Of a stretch of 17,994 nucleotides of DNA, positions 1-6,417 are shown one piece after another. This DNA is from Candidatus Acetothermia bacterium. Lineage in GTDB: Bacteria > Bipolaricaulota > Bipolaricaulia > UBA7950 > UBA9294. Numbering within the stretch: position 1 is the first letter of the stretch; each line of letters begins with the position of its first letter. Both the position numbers and the translations under genes were made by a program. A model generated the notes under the pieces. That model had not been told where the DNA came from and made no database searches. It saw nothing but the letters and a program-made list of their open reading frames with translations. The stretch covers positions 1 through 17,994 of the forward strand of contig QMQL01000006.1 of NCBI GenBank assembly GCA_003650505.1, read 5' to 3'.

Positions 1-87
1 CTCCCCGTCCATCAGTACCACGAGGATTCGCACCCTCACCGGGCTCCCCAGGGCTTTGGCGACATCTGCTACCCGTGACTCGTCCAT
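1..87 (-). CDS. ArsR-like winged-helix transcriptional regulator, N-terminal fragment (cut by window edge)
   Basis: Only the first 29 codons are in the window; the reading frame is open to base 1. The start is an ATG at 87-85 preceded by GGAG about five bases upstream. The visible protein includes VAKALGSPVRVRILVVL followed by MDGE, which resembles the opening helices of ArsR/SmtB winged-helix regulators (the 'ALadptRlrIL..L..GE' pattern). Such proteins are usually dimeric repressors that bind a palindrome over their own promoter and respond to metals or other signals. The sensing residues would lie outside the window, so the ligand is unknown. It has its own promoter (124-152) and a palindrome at the predicted start site, so it is a transcription unit separate from the ribosomal operon. 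Another winged-helix family with the same N-terminal pattern cannot be excluded. Confidence 0.62.
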   Translation of the reverse strand, partial: MDESRVADVAKALGSPVRVRILVVLMDGE

Positions 88-104
88 CCCAGCTCCATTG
101 CTTT

Positions 105-126
105 ATTGTGCAATTTTGCAACAATA
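105..126. promoter_or_regulatory. Candidate operator palindrome over the start site of the ArsR-like gene
   Basis: On the minus strand the core TGCAA-AA-TTGCA is a perfect inverted repeat (109-120). Outer arms ATTGT and ACAAT continue the symmetry with a one-base offset. It overlaps the end of the -10 box and covers the predicted transcription start near base 117. That is where an ArsR-family autorepressor typically binds. The sequence symmetry is seen directly; the operator role is inference. Confidence 0.45.
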
Positions 127-152
127 ATAGCGCTCGCGTCCCCTTCTGTCAA
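124..152 (-). promoter_or_regulatory. Sigma-70-type promoter for the ArsR-like gene
   Basis: Reading the minus strand, a perfect -35 box TTGACA (152-147) is followed by a 17-base spacer and a -10 box TATTAT (129-124), five of six matches to TATAAT. The expected start is near base 117, giving a leader of about 30 bases to the ATG at 87. It lies downstream of the rplQ hairpin, so it starts a new transcript. The region is clearly more AT-rich than its surroundings. Confidence 0.8.
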
Positions 153-208
153 GGTCTGTGCTCTTGTACCCCTAAGCGGTTGCCAGGCGAGGAAGGTAGG
201 AAGGGAAC

Positions 209-234
209 GGCCCTGGAAGCGATAATCCAGGGCC
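209..234 (-). terminator. GC-rich hairpin after rplQ, probable end of the ribosomal operon
   Basis: A perfect 9-bp stem (GGCCCTGGA / TCCAGGGCC) encloses an 8-base loop, starting 22 bases after the rplQ stop. On the minus strand the stem is followed by GTTCCCTTCCT, pyrimidine-rich but with no proper U-run. On the plus strand it is followed by TTTT. It may therefore terminate leakily on the operon strand, work with Rho, or block antisense transcription as well. Its position between the last operon gene and an independent promoter supports a terminator role. Confidence 0.6.
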
Positions 235-256
235 TTTTCGAAGATCCTTGACGTCT

Positions 257-607
257 TTAGACGAGCATCAACCGGGCGCGTTCCGCCCCGTCCCCGCGGC
301 GGGGGCCGAGCTTCACGACGCGGGTGTAGCCGCCCGCCCGGTCCTTGTACCGCGGGCCGATCTCCTCGAACAGCTTGTCCACGCTCTCTTTATCCCGGAG
401 GCGCGCGAAGACGATCCTCCGAGCGTGCTGATCCCCGCGCCGCGCCAACGTGATCACCCGCTCGGCGAACCGCTGGCCGGCCTTCGCCCGCGCGAGCGTG
501 GTGTCGACCTTCGAATGCATGATCAAGGCATTCGTGAGATTGGCGAGAACGCTCTCGCGATGCGCCTTCTCCATCCCGATCTTGTCCACAGTCCGCCTAT
601 GTCTCAC
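257..607 (-). CDS. rplQ: 50S ribosomal protein L17
   Basis: A 116-residue bL17, a large-subunit protein near the exit-tunnel side of the ribosome. The N-terminus MRHRRTVDKIGM and the segments ESVLANLTNALI, TTLARAKAGQRFAERVITLAR and GGYTRVVKLGPRRGDGAERARLML are family hallmarks. Length is normal. The start is a GTG at 607-605, chosen because MRHR is the conserved beginning and because GGGGAG lies about eight bases upstream. The GTG lies inside the last codons of rpoA (11-base overlap), so translation is probably coupled to rpoA. It is the last gene of the alpha cluster and is followed by a hairpin at 209-234. Confidence 0.97.
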   Translation of the reverse strand: MRHRRTVDKIGMEKAHRESVLANLTNALIMHSKVDTTLARAKAGQRFAERVITLARRGDQHARRIVFARLRDKESVDKLFEEIGPRYKDRAGGYTRVVKLGPRRGDGAERARLMLV

Positions 608-1556
608 TCCGCATCTCCCCTTCGCTCTTAAGCGTATATCCGAGTTCGGCTAACCTCTCCTCCACCTTGCTCAGCGTCTTCGCACCGAACCCGTGTATGT
701 CGAGGAGCTCCTCGCGCGGATGGGAGAGGAGCTCGGCGAGCGTCGTTATGTCCGCTTCATGGAGGAGGTTGCAGGCGCGGTGATCGATCCTAAGCTCGGA
801 AAGAGGGATCGACAGCTCGCCCTCCTCCGGCCCCTCCTCCTCCTCGGCCGCCAGGCCGAACGGGTGTTCGGCGAAGTCCTTGAACAGGTCGAGATGCCTC
901 TGGAGGAGCCGACTCGCCTCGGAGATCGCCTCCTCCGGCCGGATCCCGCCGTCCGTCTCGAGCTCGATGATCAACCGCTCATAACCGGACTTCCCACCGA
1001 CGCGGGTCTCCTCGATCACGAAGTTTACCTTCTTGACAGGTGAGAAATCGGCGTCGATCGGGATGACGGAGAGGGGCGAGTCCTCGAGCCGATTCAACTC
1101 GGCCGGGACGTACCCGAAACCGGCCTCGACCTCCATCTCGAGATCGAGCGCCCCCTTCGCGTTCAGGGTGGCGATATGATGGTCGGGGTTGATCACCTCT
1201 ATCCCGGGCTGGAGGGTTATATCGGCCGCCGTCACCTCACCCGGCCCCTTCTTCTCCAGGTTGAGCCTCTTCATCTCCCCGTCATGGAGGCGGAAGGAGA
1301 TCCCCTTCAGGTTGAGGATGATCTCGAGGACATCCTCCTTCACGCCCTCGATCGTGTCGTATTCGTGGTACTTCCCGGCGAACCGGACCCGGACCACCGC
1401 CGCCCCCGGTATCGCTGAGAGGAGGACACGACGGAGGGAGTTCCCGAGCGTGGTCCCAAACCCCTGTTCGAGAGGCTCGATGATCAGCCTCCCGCTCGTG
1501 TCGGTCAGTTCCTCAACCTTGATCTGCTTCGGGAAGACAAGCTCTTCCATCGCCAC
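597..1556 (-). CDS. rpoA: DNA-directed RNA polymerase subunit alpha
   Basis: A 319-residue alpha subunit, the dimeric scaffold on which beta and beta' assemble. The N-terminal domain covers about residues 1-232 and contains the conserved GFGTTLGNSLRRVLLSAIPG (32-51). An acidic linker (about 237-247, rich in Glu) leads to the C-terminal domain (about 250-310), with HRACNLL aligning to the DNA-contacting region of E. coli alphaCTD; R260 and N263 correspond to R265 and N268, which contact UP elements. GFGAKTL (289-295) matches the second DNA-binding loop. ATG at 1556 follows AGGAGG, which overlaps the rpsD TAG stop; an ATG two codons later is also possible. It lies between rpsD and rplQ as in most bacteria. 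Confidence 0.98.
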   Translation of the reverse strand: MAMEELVFPKQIKVEELTDTSGRLIIEPLEQGFGTTLGNSLRRVLLSAIPGAAVVRVRFAGKYHEYDTIEGVKEDVLEIILNLKGISFRLHDGEMKRLNLEKKGPGEVTAADITLQPGIEVINPDHHIATLNAKGALDLEMEVEAGFGYVPAELNRLEDSPLSVIPIDADFSPVKKVNFVIEETRVGGKSGYERLIIELETDGGIRPEEAISEASRLLQRHLDLFKDFAEHPFGLAAEEEEGPEEGELSIPLSELRIDHRACNLLHEADITTLAELLSHPREELLDIHGFGAKTLSKVEERLAELGYTLKSEGEMRSET

Positions 1557-1559
1557 CTC

Positions 1560-2189
1560 CTAGCGGGAGTAGAACTCGACGATCAAGTGCGCGGCGATGT
1601 TCAACCCCATCTGCTCGACGTTCGGCGGTGCGATCACCTGGAACTTCATCGCCTCCGCGTTCTTCTCCAGCCAAGCGGGGACATCCCGATCCTTGTTCGC
1701 CTCAACGATCCCCTTCACCCGATCCCGCCTCGATTCCTTGACCGCGACGACATCCCCATCCTTCAGTATCGTCGAGGGTATGTTCGTCGGGCGGCCGTTC
1801 AACAGGAAGTGGCCGTGGGTGATCATCTGACGTGCCTGCTGGCGGGACGAGGCGAGCCCGGCACGGTAGACCATGTTGTCCATCCGCCGCTCGAGGAGTT
1901 CGAGGAGGGCCTCTCCGGTGACCCCCTTCTTCCGCTTCGCCTGCGCGACGTAGTTGCGGAATTGGCGTTCGCGGACCCCGTAGATCCGCCGCGCCTTCTG
2001 CTTCTCCCGCAGGTGGATCTGGTACTGGCTCTTCCGCGGCCGGCGCTTCTTCGGGCCCTCTCCCGGAGGGCTCACCCTACGGGAACCGGCAAGCGCGCAG
2101 CTCCGCGAATAGCAGCGGTCTCCCTTGAGGAAGAGCTTCTCCCCCTCCCGCCGACACTGCCTGCACTTAGCCCCTGTGTCTCGTCCCAT
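1560..2189 (-). CDS. rpsD: 30S ribosomal protein S4, zinc-binding form
   Basis: A 209-residue uS4, a primary 16S rRNA binder that starts 30S assembly and, in some bacteria, represses the alpha operon. Cys9, Cys12, Cys26 and Cys31 form a C-x2-C...C-x4-C zinc site like that of Thermus S4. The S4 RNA-binding domain begins near residue 97 (LLERRMDNMVYRAGLASSRQ) and runs through ITHGHFLLNGRPTNIPS. The C-terminus NIAAHLIVEFYSR is typical. The ATG shares one base with the rpsK stop (TAATG). Its Shine-Dalgarno sequence (AAGGGGAG) is formed by the last codons of rpsK. No frameshift or truncation is seen. Confidence 0.98.
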   Translation of the reverse strand: MGRDTGAKCRQCRREGEKLFLKGDRCYSRSCALAGSRRVSPPGEGPKKRRPRKSQYQIHLREKQKARRIYGVRERQFRNYVAQAKRKKGVTGEALLELLERRMDNMVYRAGLASSRQQARQMITHGHFLLNGRPTNIPSTILKDGDVVAVKESRRDRVKGIVEANKDRDVPAWLEKNAEAMKFQVIAPPNVEQMGLNIAAHLIVEFYSR

Positions 2190-2533
2190 TATCTTCTCCC
2201 CTTGCTATGGGAAATCGGGGTGACGTTCTTCACCTCTTCCACCCGGATCCCGGAAGCCTTGATAGTCTGGATCACCGACTGCCGGCCGGATCCGGTCCCC
2301 TTCACCCTGATCGACACCGAGCGGATCCCATAGTCCTTCATCTCCCGCGCCAGGGCGTCAGCCGCTATCTGGGCGGCGTAGGGCGTCCCCTTCTTCGACC
2401 CCTTGTATCCGACCGTCCCCGGGCTCTTCCACGCAATCGGGTTCCCGTTCATATCGGTCGCCGTGATGATCGTGTTGTTGAACGTCGCGTGGATGTGGAC
2501 CAAAGCGCGTTCCAGCTTGATGTTCTTCGCCAT
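2189..2533 (-). CDS. rpsK: 30S ribosomal protein S11, shortened at both ends
   Basis: A 114-residue uS11, which lies on the 30S platform and contacts the mRNA exit region. Family landmarks are HIHATFNNTIITATD (13-27), GYKGSKKGTPYAAQ (42-55) and GIRVEEVKNVTPI (95-107). The start is MAKNIK at 2533, two bases after the rpsM stop; a longer in-frame version would run deep into rpsM and add non-homologous residues. Bacterial S11 is usually about 125-130 residues. Here about 10 basic residues are missing at the N-terminus, and the tail after TPI is only SHSKGRR. The usual PHNGCRPPK-type tail is absent, including the Asn-Gly that becomes isoaspartate in E. coli. rpsD starts immediately, so the missing tail is not in another frame. 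Confidence 0.96.
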   Translation of the reverse strand: MAKNIKLERALVHIHATFNNTIITATDMNGNPIAWKSPGTVGYKGSKKGTPYAAQIAADALAREMKDYGIRSVSIRVKGTGSGRQSVIQTIKASGIRVEEVKNVTPISHSKGRR

Positions 2534-2535
2534 CC

Positions 2536-2901
2536 CTACCTCTTCTTCCCTGCCTTGGCCGGCCGCGGTCCCTTCCACGTCCGCGCGTTCGCCCGCGTCC
2601 TCTGCCCGCGTACCGGGAGGCGCCGCTTGTGTCGTATCCCGCGATAGGCGTTGATGTCCTTCAACCGCTGGATGCTCGCGTGGATCCGACGGCGGAGGTC
2701 CCCTTCGACCATGTACTGCTCCACCTCACGGCGGAGGGCGGTGACCTCGTTCTCCGTCAGGTCCTTCACCCGGACGTCGGGCGAGATCCCGGTCTTCTCG
2801 ATGATCTCCGCCGCCCGGCTCCGGCCGATCCCGAAGATGTAGGTCAACGCGATCTCGATCCGCTTGTTGTTCGGCAGGTTCACCCCGGCTATCCGCGCCA
2901 T
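2536..2901 (-). CDS. rpsM: 30S ribosomal protein S13
   Basis: A 121-residue uS13 of the 30S head; it contacts P-site tRNA and forms inter-subunit bridges with 23S rRNA and L5. The N-terminus MARIAGVNLPNNKRIEIALTY, the helix-two-turn-helix segment IFGIGRSRAAEII and the basic C-terminal tail (RGIRHKRRLPVRGQRTRANART, about 89-110, then WKGPRPAKAGKKR) match the family. ATG at 2901 is 12 bases after the rpmJ stop and is preceded by AAGGGGAGAGGG. The TAG stop is two bases before the rpsK start, so the two are probably coupled. Confidence 0.98.
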   Translation of the reverse strand: MARIAGVNLPNNKRIEIALTYIFGIGRSRAAEIIEKTGISPDVRVKDLTENEVTALRREVEQYMVEGDLRRRIHASIQRLKDINAYRGIRHKRRLPVRGQRTRANARTWKGPRPAKAGKKR

Positions 2902-2913
2902 ATCCCTCTCCCC

Positions 2914-3027
2914 TTAGCCTTGCCTCTGCTTGTGCTTCGGATTCCGGCAGATGACCATCAATCGGCCCTCGCGCCGGATCACCTTGCAGTGCGCACAGAT
3001 CTTCTTGACCGAGCTTCTCACCTTCAT
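2914..3027 (-). CDS. rpmJ: 50S ribosomal protein L36, zinc-ribbon form
   Basis: A 37-codon gene found by translating the gap between infA and rpsM. The protein starts MKVRSSVKKICAHCKVIRRE and continues GRLMVICRNPKHKQRQG. Cys11, Cys14, Cys27 and His32 are the four zinc ligands of the canonical bL36 (type A). Length of 37 residues is the family norm. ATG at 3027 follows GGAGG (in GGAGGAGATATG) and the stop is TAA. L36 helps organise 23S rRNA near the GTPase-associated region. The infA-rpmJ-rpsM order is the common bacterial arrangement. Confidence 0.97.
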   Translation of the reverse strand: MKVRSSVKKICAHCKVIRREGRLMVICRNPKHKQRQG

Positions 3028-3043
3028 ATCTCCTCCAGCGTAG

Positions 3044-3283
3044 CTAGCTCTCCCGATAGACGATCCGGCCTTTGGTGAGGTCGTACGGCGACAGTTCGAC
3101 GACGACCTTGTCGCCCATCAGGATCCGGATGTAGTGCTTCCGGATCCTACCGGAGATGTGGCAGAGGACGACATGCCCGTTCGTCAGCCTCACGCGGAAC
3201 ATCGAGCCGGGAAGGCTTTCGATCACTTCCCCGCGTTGGCGGATGACGTCCGTCTTCTTCCCCCGCGACTCATTCGCTCCCAC
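3044..3283 (-). CDS. infA: Translation initiation factor IF-1 with a short N-terminal extension
   Basis: IF-1 is a single OB-fold protein that occupies the 30S A site during initiation. The core is clear: GEVIESLPGSMFRVRLTNGH, then VVLCHISGRIRKHYIRILMGDK and a C-terminus VELSPYDLTKGRIVYRES. There is no ATG start. A GTG at 3283 preceded by AGGAG with a four-base spacer gives 79 residues; an upstream GTG at 3298 gives 84 and would overlap map, but lacks a well-placed ribosome site. Either form carries roughly 7-12 residues (including GANESRGKK) before the usual start of the roughly 72-residue protein. The assignment is secure; the exact start is not. Confidence 0.95.
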   Translation of the reverse strand: MGANESRGKKTDVIRQRGEVIESLPGSMFRVRLTNGHVVLCHISGRIRKHYIRILMGDKVVVELSPYDLTKGRIVYRES

Positions 3284-3290
3284 TACGCTC

Positions 3291-4046
3291 CTACTCACCT
3301 CCAGCCGTCAAGACCTCGGGCTCATCCTCCGTCACAGCGACGGTATGCTCAAAATGAACGCTCAGGCCACCACTAGCCGTCACAACCGTCCAGCGATCCC
3401 CCGCCAGTTTCGTCGGGAGGTCGTCCGTCTTAACCATCGGCTCGATCGCCAGCGTCATCCCCGCCCGGAGACGGACGCCGCGTCCCGGTGGGCCATAGTT
3501 CGGAATCTGGGGATCCTCATGTAAGGCCCTGCCGACTCCGTGTCCAACGTACTCGCGCACCACATGGTAACCCTCCTTCTCGACGAAGGATCCGATGGCG
3601 TGCGATATGTCGGACAAACGGTGACCAATTCTAACTTGTTTGATCCCTTCCCACAAGCTCCGTTCGCCGACCTCGAGGATCCGCCGGGCCTCGTCGGACA
3701 CCTCGCCGACCGGGACGGTGGTCGCCATGTCGGCGACGAACCCGTTCCTCAGCATCCCGATATCGATGGAGAATATATCCCCCTCCTTGAGGATCCGCTT
3801 CTCCGATGGGACGCCGTGGACGACCTCCTCGTTGATCGAGGCGTTGATCGTCCCGGGGAATCCGGCGAACACCCGGAATGCCGGCTCGCCCCCGGCCTGT
3901 TTGATCCTCTCCTCGGCCAATCGGTCGAAGAATAACGTGTCCCTTCCCGGTCTGACTTCGGCGCAGAGCTCAGCGAGGATGAGGGCGAGGATCCTCCCGT
4001 TCTCGCGCATGATGTCGAGTTCCGCTTCCGTCTTGAGCGGGATCAT
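3291..4046 (-). CDS. map: Methionine aminopeptidase, type I
   Basis: A 251-residue metalloenzyme that removes the initiator Met from nascent proteins, co-translationally in the cytosol. All five metal ligands of the pita-bread fold are present: D95 (in SIDIG), D106 (in GFVADMATT), H169 (in YVGHGVGRALHE), E202 (in AIEPM) and E233 (in HFEHT). H77 (EEVVHGVP) and H176 match the substrate-binding histidines. There is no N-terminal zinc-finger or linker, so this is the short type Ia form. Its ATG overlaps the adk stop by four bases (ATGA). Codons for about residues 130-188 use more A/T-ending triplets than the rest of the gene. Confidence 0.98.
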   Translation of the reverse strand: MIPLKTEAELDIMRENGRILALILAELCAEVRPGRDTLFFDRLAEERIKQAGGEPAFRVFAGFPGTINASINEEVVHGVPSEKRILKEGDIFSIDIGMLRNGFVADMATTVPVGEVSDEARRILEVGERSLWEGIKQVRIGHRLSDISHAIGSFVEKEGYHVVREYVGHGVGRALHEDPQIPNYGPPGRGVRLRAGMTLAIEPMVKTDDLPTKLAGDRWTVVTASGGLSVHFEHTVAVTEDEPEVLTAGGE

Positions 4047-4672
4047 CGGTCGAGGATCTGCAGGATATTCTCGAAGACGAGATCGGCAGAGAGCGAGCCG
4101 TCGACGTTCCGGAGCAATCCCCTCTTCTCGTAATAGTCGATCAACGGGGCTGTCGACTCCTGATACACGTCGTAGCGGTGCTCGATCACCTCAGGGCGAT
4201 CGTCTTCGCGCTGGTAGAGCTCCCCCTCGCATAGATCGCACTTCGTCCCCGGGGGAGGAGGGGCATCCAGGTTGTAGATCTTCCCGCAATTCCGGCAGAT
4301 CCATCTTCGCGTCAACCGCTCGAGGACCGCCTCCCGTGAGAGCTCGATGTTGATCACGACATCGATCGGGGTTATCCGCTCCAACGCCTCGGCCTGGGCG
4401 ACCGTCCGGGGGAACCCATCGAGGAGGAATCCGTCCGTCGCCCTCTCGATCCGTTCGGCGACCATATCGATGATCAACCGGTCGGGGACGAGCGCCCCCT
4501 CGTCCATGTACGACTTCGCCCGTTCCCCGAGATCGGTCCCCCGTGCGACCTCGTCGCGGAGGATGTCGCCGGTAGAGAGGTGGACGAGGCCGAACCGTTC
4601 GACGATCCGCTTCGCCTGCGTCCCCTTCCCCGCCCCGGGCGGGCCGAGGAGGACCACCTTCTTAAGCGGCAT
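4043..4672 (-). CDS. adk: Adenylate kinase with zinc-binding LID domain
   Basis: A 209-residue enzyme catalysing ATP + AMP = 2 ADP, keeping adenylate pools in balance. The P-loop is GPPGAGKGT (10-18); HLSTGDILR (31-39) and LLDGFPRT (83-90) are the AMP-site motifs. The long-form LID (about 123-160) carries Cys126, Cys129, Cys145 and Cys148 (C-x2-C...C-x2-C), the structural zinc site found in Gram-positive and many thermophilic enzymes. R160-region DDRPEVIEHR closes the LID. ATG at 4672 is four bases after the secY stop, and map overlaps its own stop. secY-adk-map is a widespread arrangement. Confidence 0.98.
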   Translation of the reverse strand: MPLKKVVLLGPPGAGKGTQAKRIVERFGLVHLSTGDILRDEVARGTDLGERAKSYMDEGALVPDRLIIDMVAERIERATDGFLLDGFPRTVAQAEALERITPIDVVINIELSREAVLERLTRRWICRNCGKIYNLDAPPPPGTKCDLCEGELYQREDDRPEVIEHRYDVYQESTAPLIDYYEKRGLLRNVDGSLSADLVFENILQILDR

Positions 4673-4676
4673 CGGA

Positions 4677-5966
4677 TCAGCCCCTCCTGCCGAGGAGTCG
4701 ACCGGATTTGGTCAGGCTCTCATAGTGGCGCATAACGAGGTGCGCCTCGATCTGCATCAGGGTGTCGATCCCGACACCGACCACGATCAGAAGCGAAGTC
4801 CCCCCGATCAGGAACATGCTCCTCAGCTGGCTGAGTGAAGAGAGGATATACGGGAGGACCGCGACCGCCGACAGGAAGAGCGCACCGATCAGGAGGAGGC
4901 GGTTCAGGATCCCGGTGATGTACTCGGCGGTCGGCTTCCCCGGCCGTACGCCAGGGATGAACCCGCCGGCCTCACGGACGTTCTTCGCGATGTCCTCCGG
5001 GTCGAAAACGATCGAACTGTAGAAATAGGTGAAGAAGAAGATGAGGAGCACGTAAGCGACGATGTAACCGAGCCCCCCGGGCTGGACGTAGGGGGCCATC
5101 CAAGTGAGGGACGGAATCGCCTTGAATATCGTCACCGGAAGGCTCAACAGCGCTGAAGCGAAGATTATCGGGATGACCCCGCCCTGGTTGACGCGGAGCG
5201 GGAGATGGGAGGTGTGCCCGCCGTAGACGCGGCGCCCCATCGTCCGCTTGGCGTACTGGATGGCGATCTTCCTCTGCCCCTGCTGGACCATGATCATCCC
5301 GGCGATCACGACGATGAGCAGGACGATGAACGCCAGACCCCAGACCGGATGGGCCGAGCCCGTGCTGATCGAAACCCACATATCACGGAGGTTGGCCGGG
5401 AACCGGGAGAGGATCCCGATCATGATCAGCATACTGATACCGTTCCCGATCCCGTTTTCGGTGATCCGCTCACCGAGCCACATCAAGAAGATCGTCCCGG
5501 TCGTCAGGGATACGATCGAGGTGAGATAGAACCAGATCCCGGCATGCCCGATCACCGCACCACGGATCAGGGAGGTCATCGCCGCCCCCTGAACGACGGC
5601 GAGGAATACGGTGGTGTACCGCGTCCATGCCGTGATCTTCTTCCTCCCCTCGCGTCCCTGCTGTTGAAGCTCCTTCAACTTCGGGATGACCGACGTCAGG
5701 AGGCTGAATATGATCGAGGCGTTGATGTATGGGGTCACGCCGAGGGCGAACAGGGAAAAGCGCTGAAGCGCCCCACCGGTGAACATGTTCATGAAATCGA
5801 AGATCCCACCGCCCTGCCCGGCGAAGAACTGCTTCAGTGCAGCGGCATCGATCCCGGGGACGGTTATGTGGGTACCGAGCCGAAATACGATGATCGCCCC
5901 GAGGGTGAACAGGATCCTTTTCCGGAGCTCCGGGACCTTGAACAGGCTCGAGAACTTCTCCCACAC
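4677..5966 (-). CDS. secY: Preprotein translocase subunit SecY
   Basis: A 429-residue integral membrane protein, the channel of the Sec translocon (with SecE and SecG encoded elsewhere). The hydrophobicity pattern fits ten membrane helices. The plug/TM2 region includes FTGGALQRFSLFALGVTPYI (62-81), and the cytosolic C5 loop carries GGFIPGVRPGKPTAEY with R341, equivalent to E. coli R357 needed for SecA-driven export. WTRY (114-117) and HTSHLPLRVNQGGVIPIIFA (251-270) are also characteristic. The start is GTG at 5966, one base after the rplO TAG stop, with GAGGTGA about seven bases upstream. Its placement after rplO is the classic spc arrangement. Confidence 0.98.
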   Translation of the reverse strand: MWEKFSSLFKVPELRKRILFTLGAIIVFRLGTHITVPGIDAAALKQFFAGQGGGIFDFMNMFTGGALQRFSLFALGVTPYINASIIFSLLTSVIPKLKELQQQGREGRKKITAWTRYTTVFLAVVQGAAMTSLIRGAVIGHAGIWFYLTSIVSLTTGTIFLMWLGERITENGIGNGISMLIMIGILSRFPANLRDMWVSISTGSAHPVWGLAFIVLLIVVIAGMIMVQQGQRKIAIQYAKRTMGRRVYGGHTSHLPLRVNQGGVIPIIFASALLSLPVTIFKAIPSLTWMAPYVQPGGLGYIVAYVLLIFFFTYFYSSIVFDPEDIAKNVREAGGFIPGVRPGKPTAEYITGILNRLLLIGALFLSAVAVLPYILSSLSQLRSMFLIGGTSLLIVVGVGIDTLMQIEAHLVMRHYESLTKSGRLLGRRG

Positions 5967-5967
5967 G

Positions 5968-6417
5968 CTATATCACCTCGGCTTTTCCGCCTGCACCCTC
6001 GATCTTCTGGCGCGCCGATCCGGCGAACCGGTGTGCGCGGACGGTGAGCGGCTTCGTCAACTCGCCGCGGCCGAGGATCTTGATCGGCCTGTTCCGCCCC
6101 CGGACGATCCGCATCTCGCGGAGGAGATCCGGGGTGACCTCGGCATTCGCCTCGAACCGCTCATTCAGGGTGTCGACGTTGACGCAGACGTACTCCCGGC
6201 GGGTGAAATTCCTGAACCCCCGCTTCGGGAATCGCATCCAGATCGGGGTCTGACCGCCTTCGTAGCCAAGGCGCACACCTCCCCCGCTCCGGGAGTTCTG
6301 CCCCTTCGTCCCGCGTCCGCTCTCGTGCCCGCCATGACCGGAGCTGTAACCGCGACCGACGCGCTTCCGCCGGTGCACGCTCCCCTTCGTCGGGCGGAGG
6401 TCCTCAGGCCGGATCAT
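5968..6417 (-). CDS. rplO: 50S ribosomal protein L15
   Basis: A 149-residue uL15, a late-assembling 23S rRNA protein. The glycine/basic N-terminal extension (KRVGRGYSSGHGGHESGRGT, about 18-37) and GFRNFTRREY (67-76) are diagnostic, and the C-terminal domain ends with LTVRAHRFAGSARQKIEGAG. The ATG at 6417 overlaps the end of rpsE by 14 bases. In many bacteria rpmD (L30) sits exactly here between rpsE and rplO; no room for it exists. secY follows one base after the stop. Confidence 0.98.
   Translation of the reverse strand: MIRPEDLRPTKGSVHRRKRVGRGYSSGHGGHESGRGTKGQNSRSGGGVRLGYEGGQTPIWMRFPKRGFRNFTRREYVCVNVDTLNERFEANAEVTPDLLREMRIVRGRNRPIKILGRGELTKPLTVRAHRFAGSARQKIEGAGGKAEVI

Noticed and set aside
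248..631. Plus-strand open frames opposite rplQ, rpoA, rpsD and most other genes
   Set aside because: They lie opposite confidently identified ribosomal genes, show Arg/Pro/Asp-rich composition typical of antisense frames in GC-rich DNA, and resemble no family I know.
2534..2578. Longer rpsK start inside rpsM that might restore a missing S11 N-terminus
   Set aside because: The extra residues (MEGTAAGQGREEEVG) are acidic, unlike the basic S11 N-terminal tail, and MAKN is a typical start.
4972..5379. Minus-strand frames overlapping secY, rplP and fusA in other phases
   Set aside because: They are out-of-frame readings of genes whose true frame is certain; composition is Arg/Gly/Pro-rich and no ribosome site supports them.
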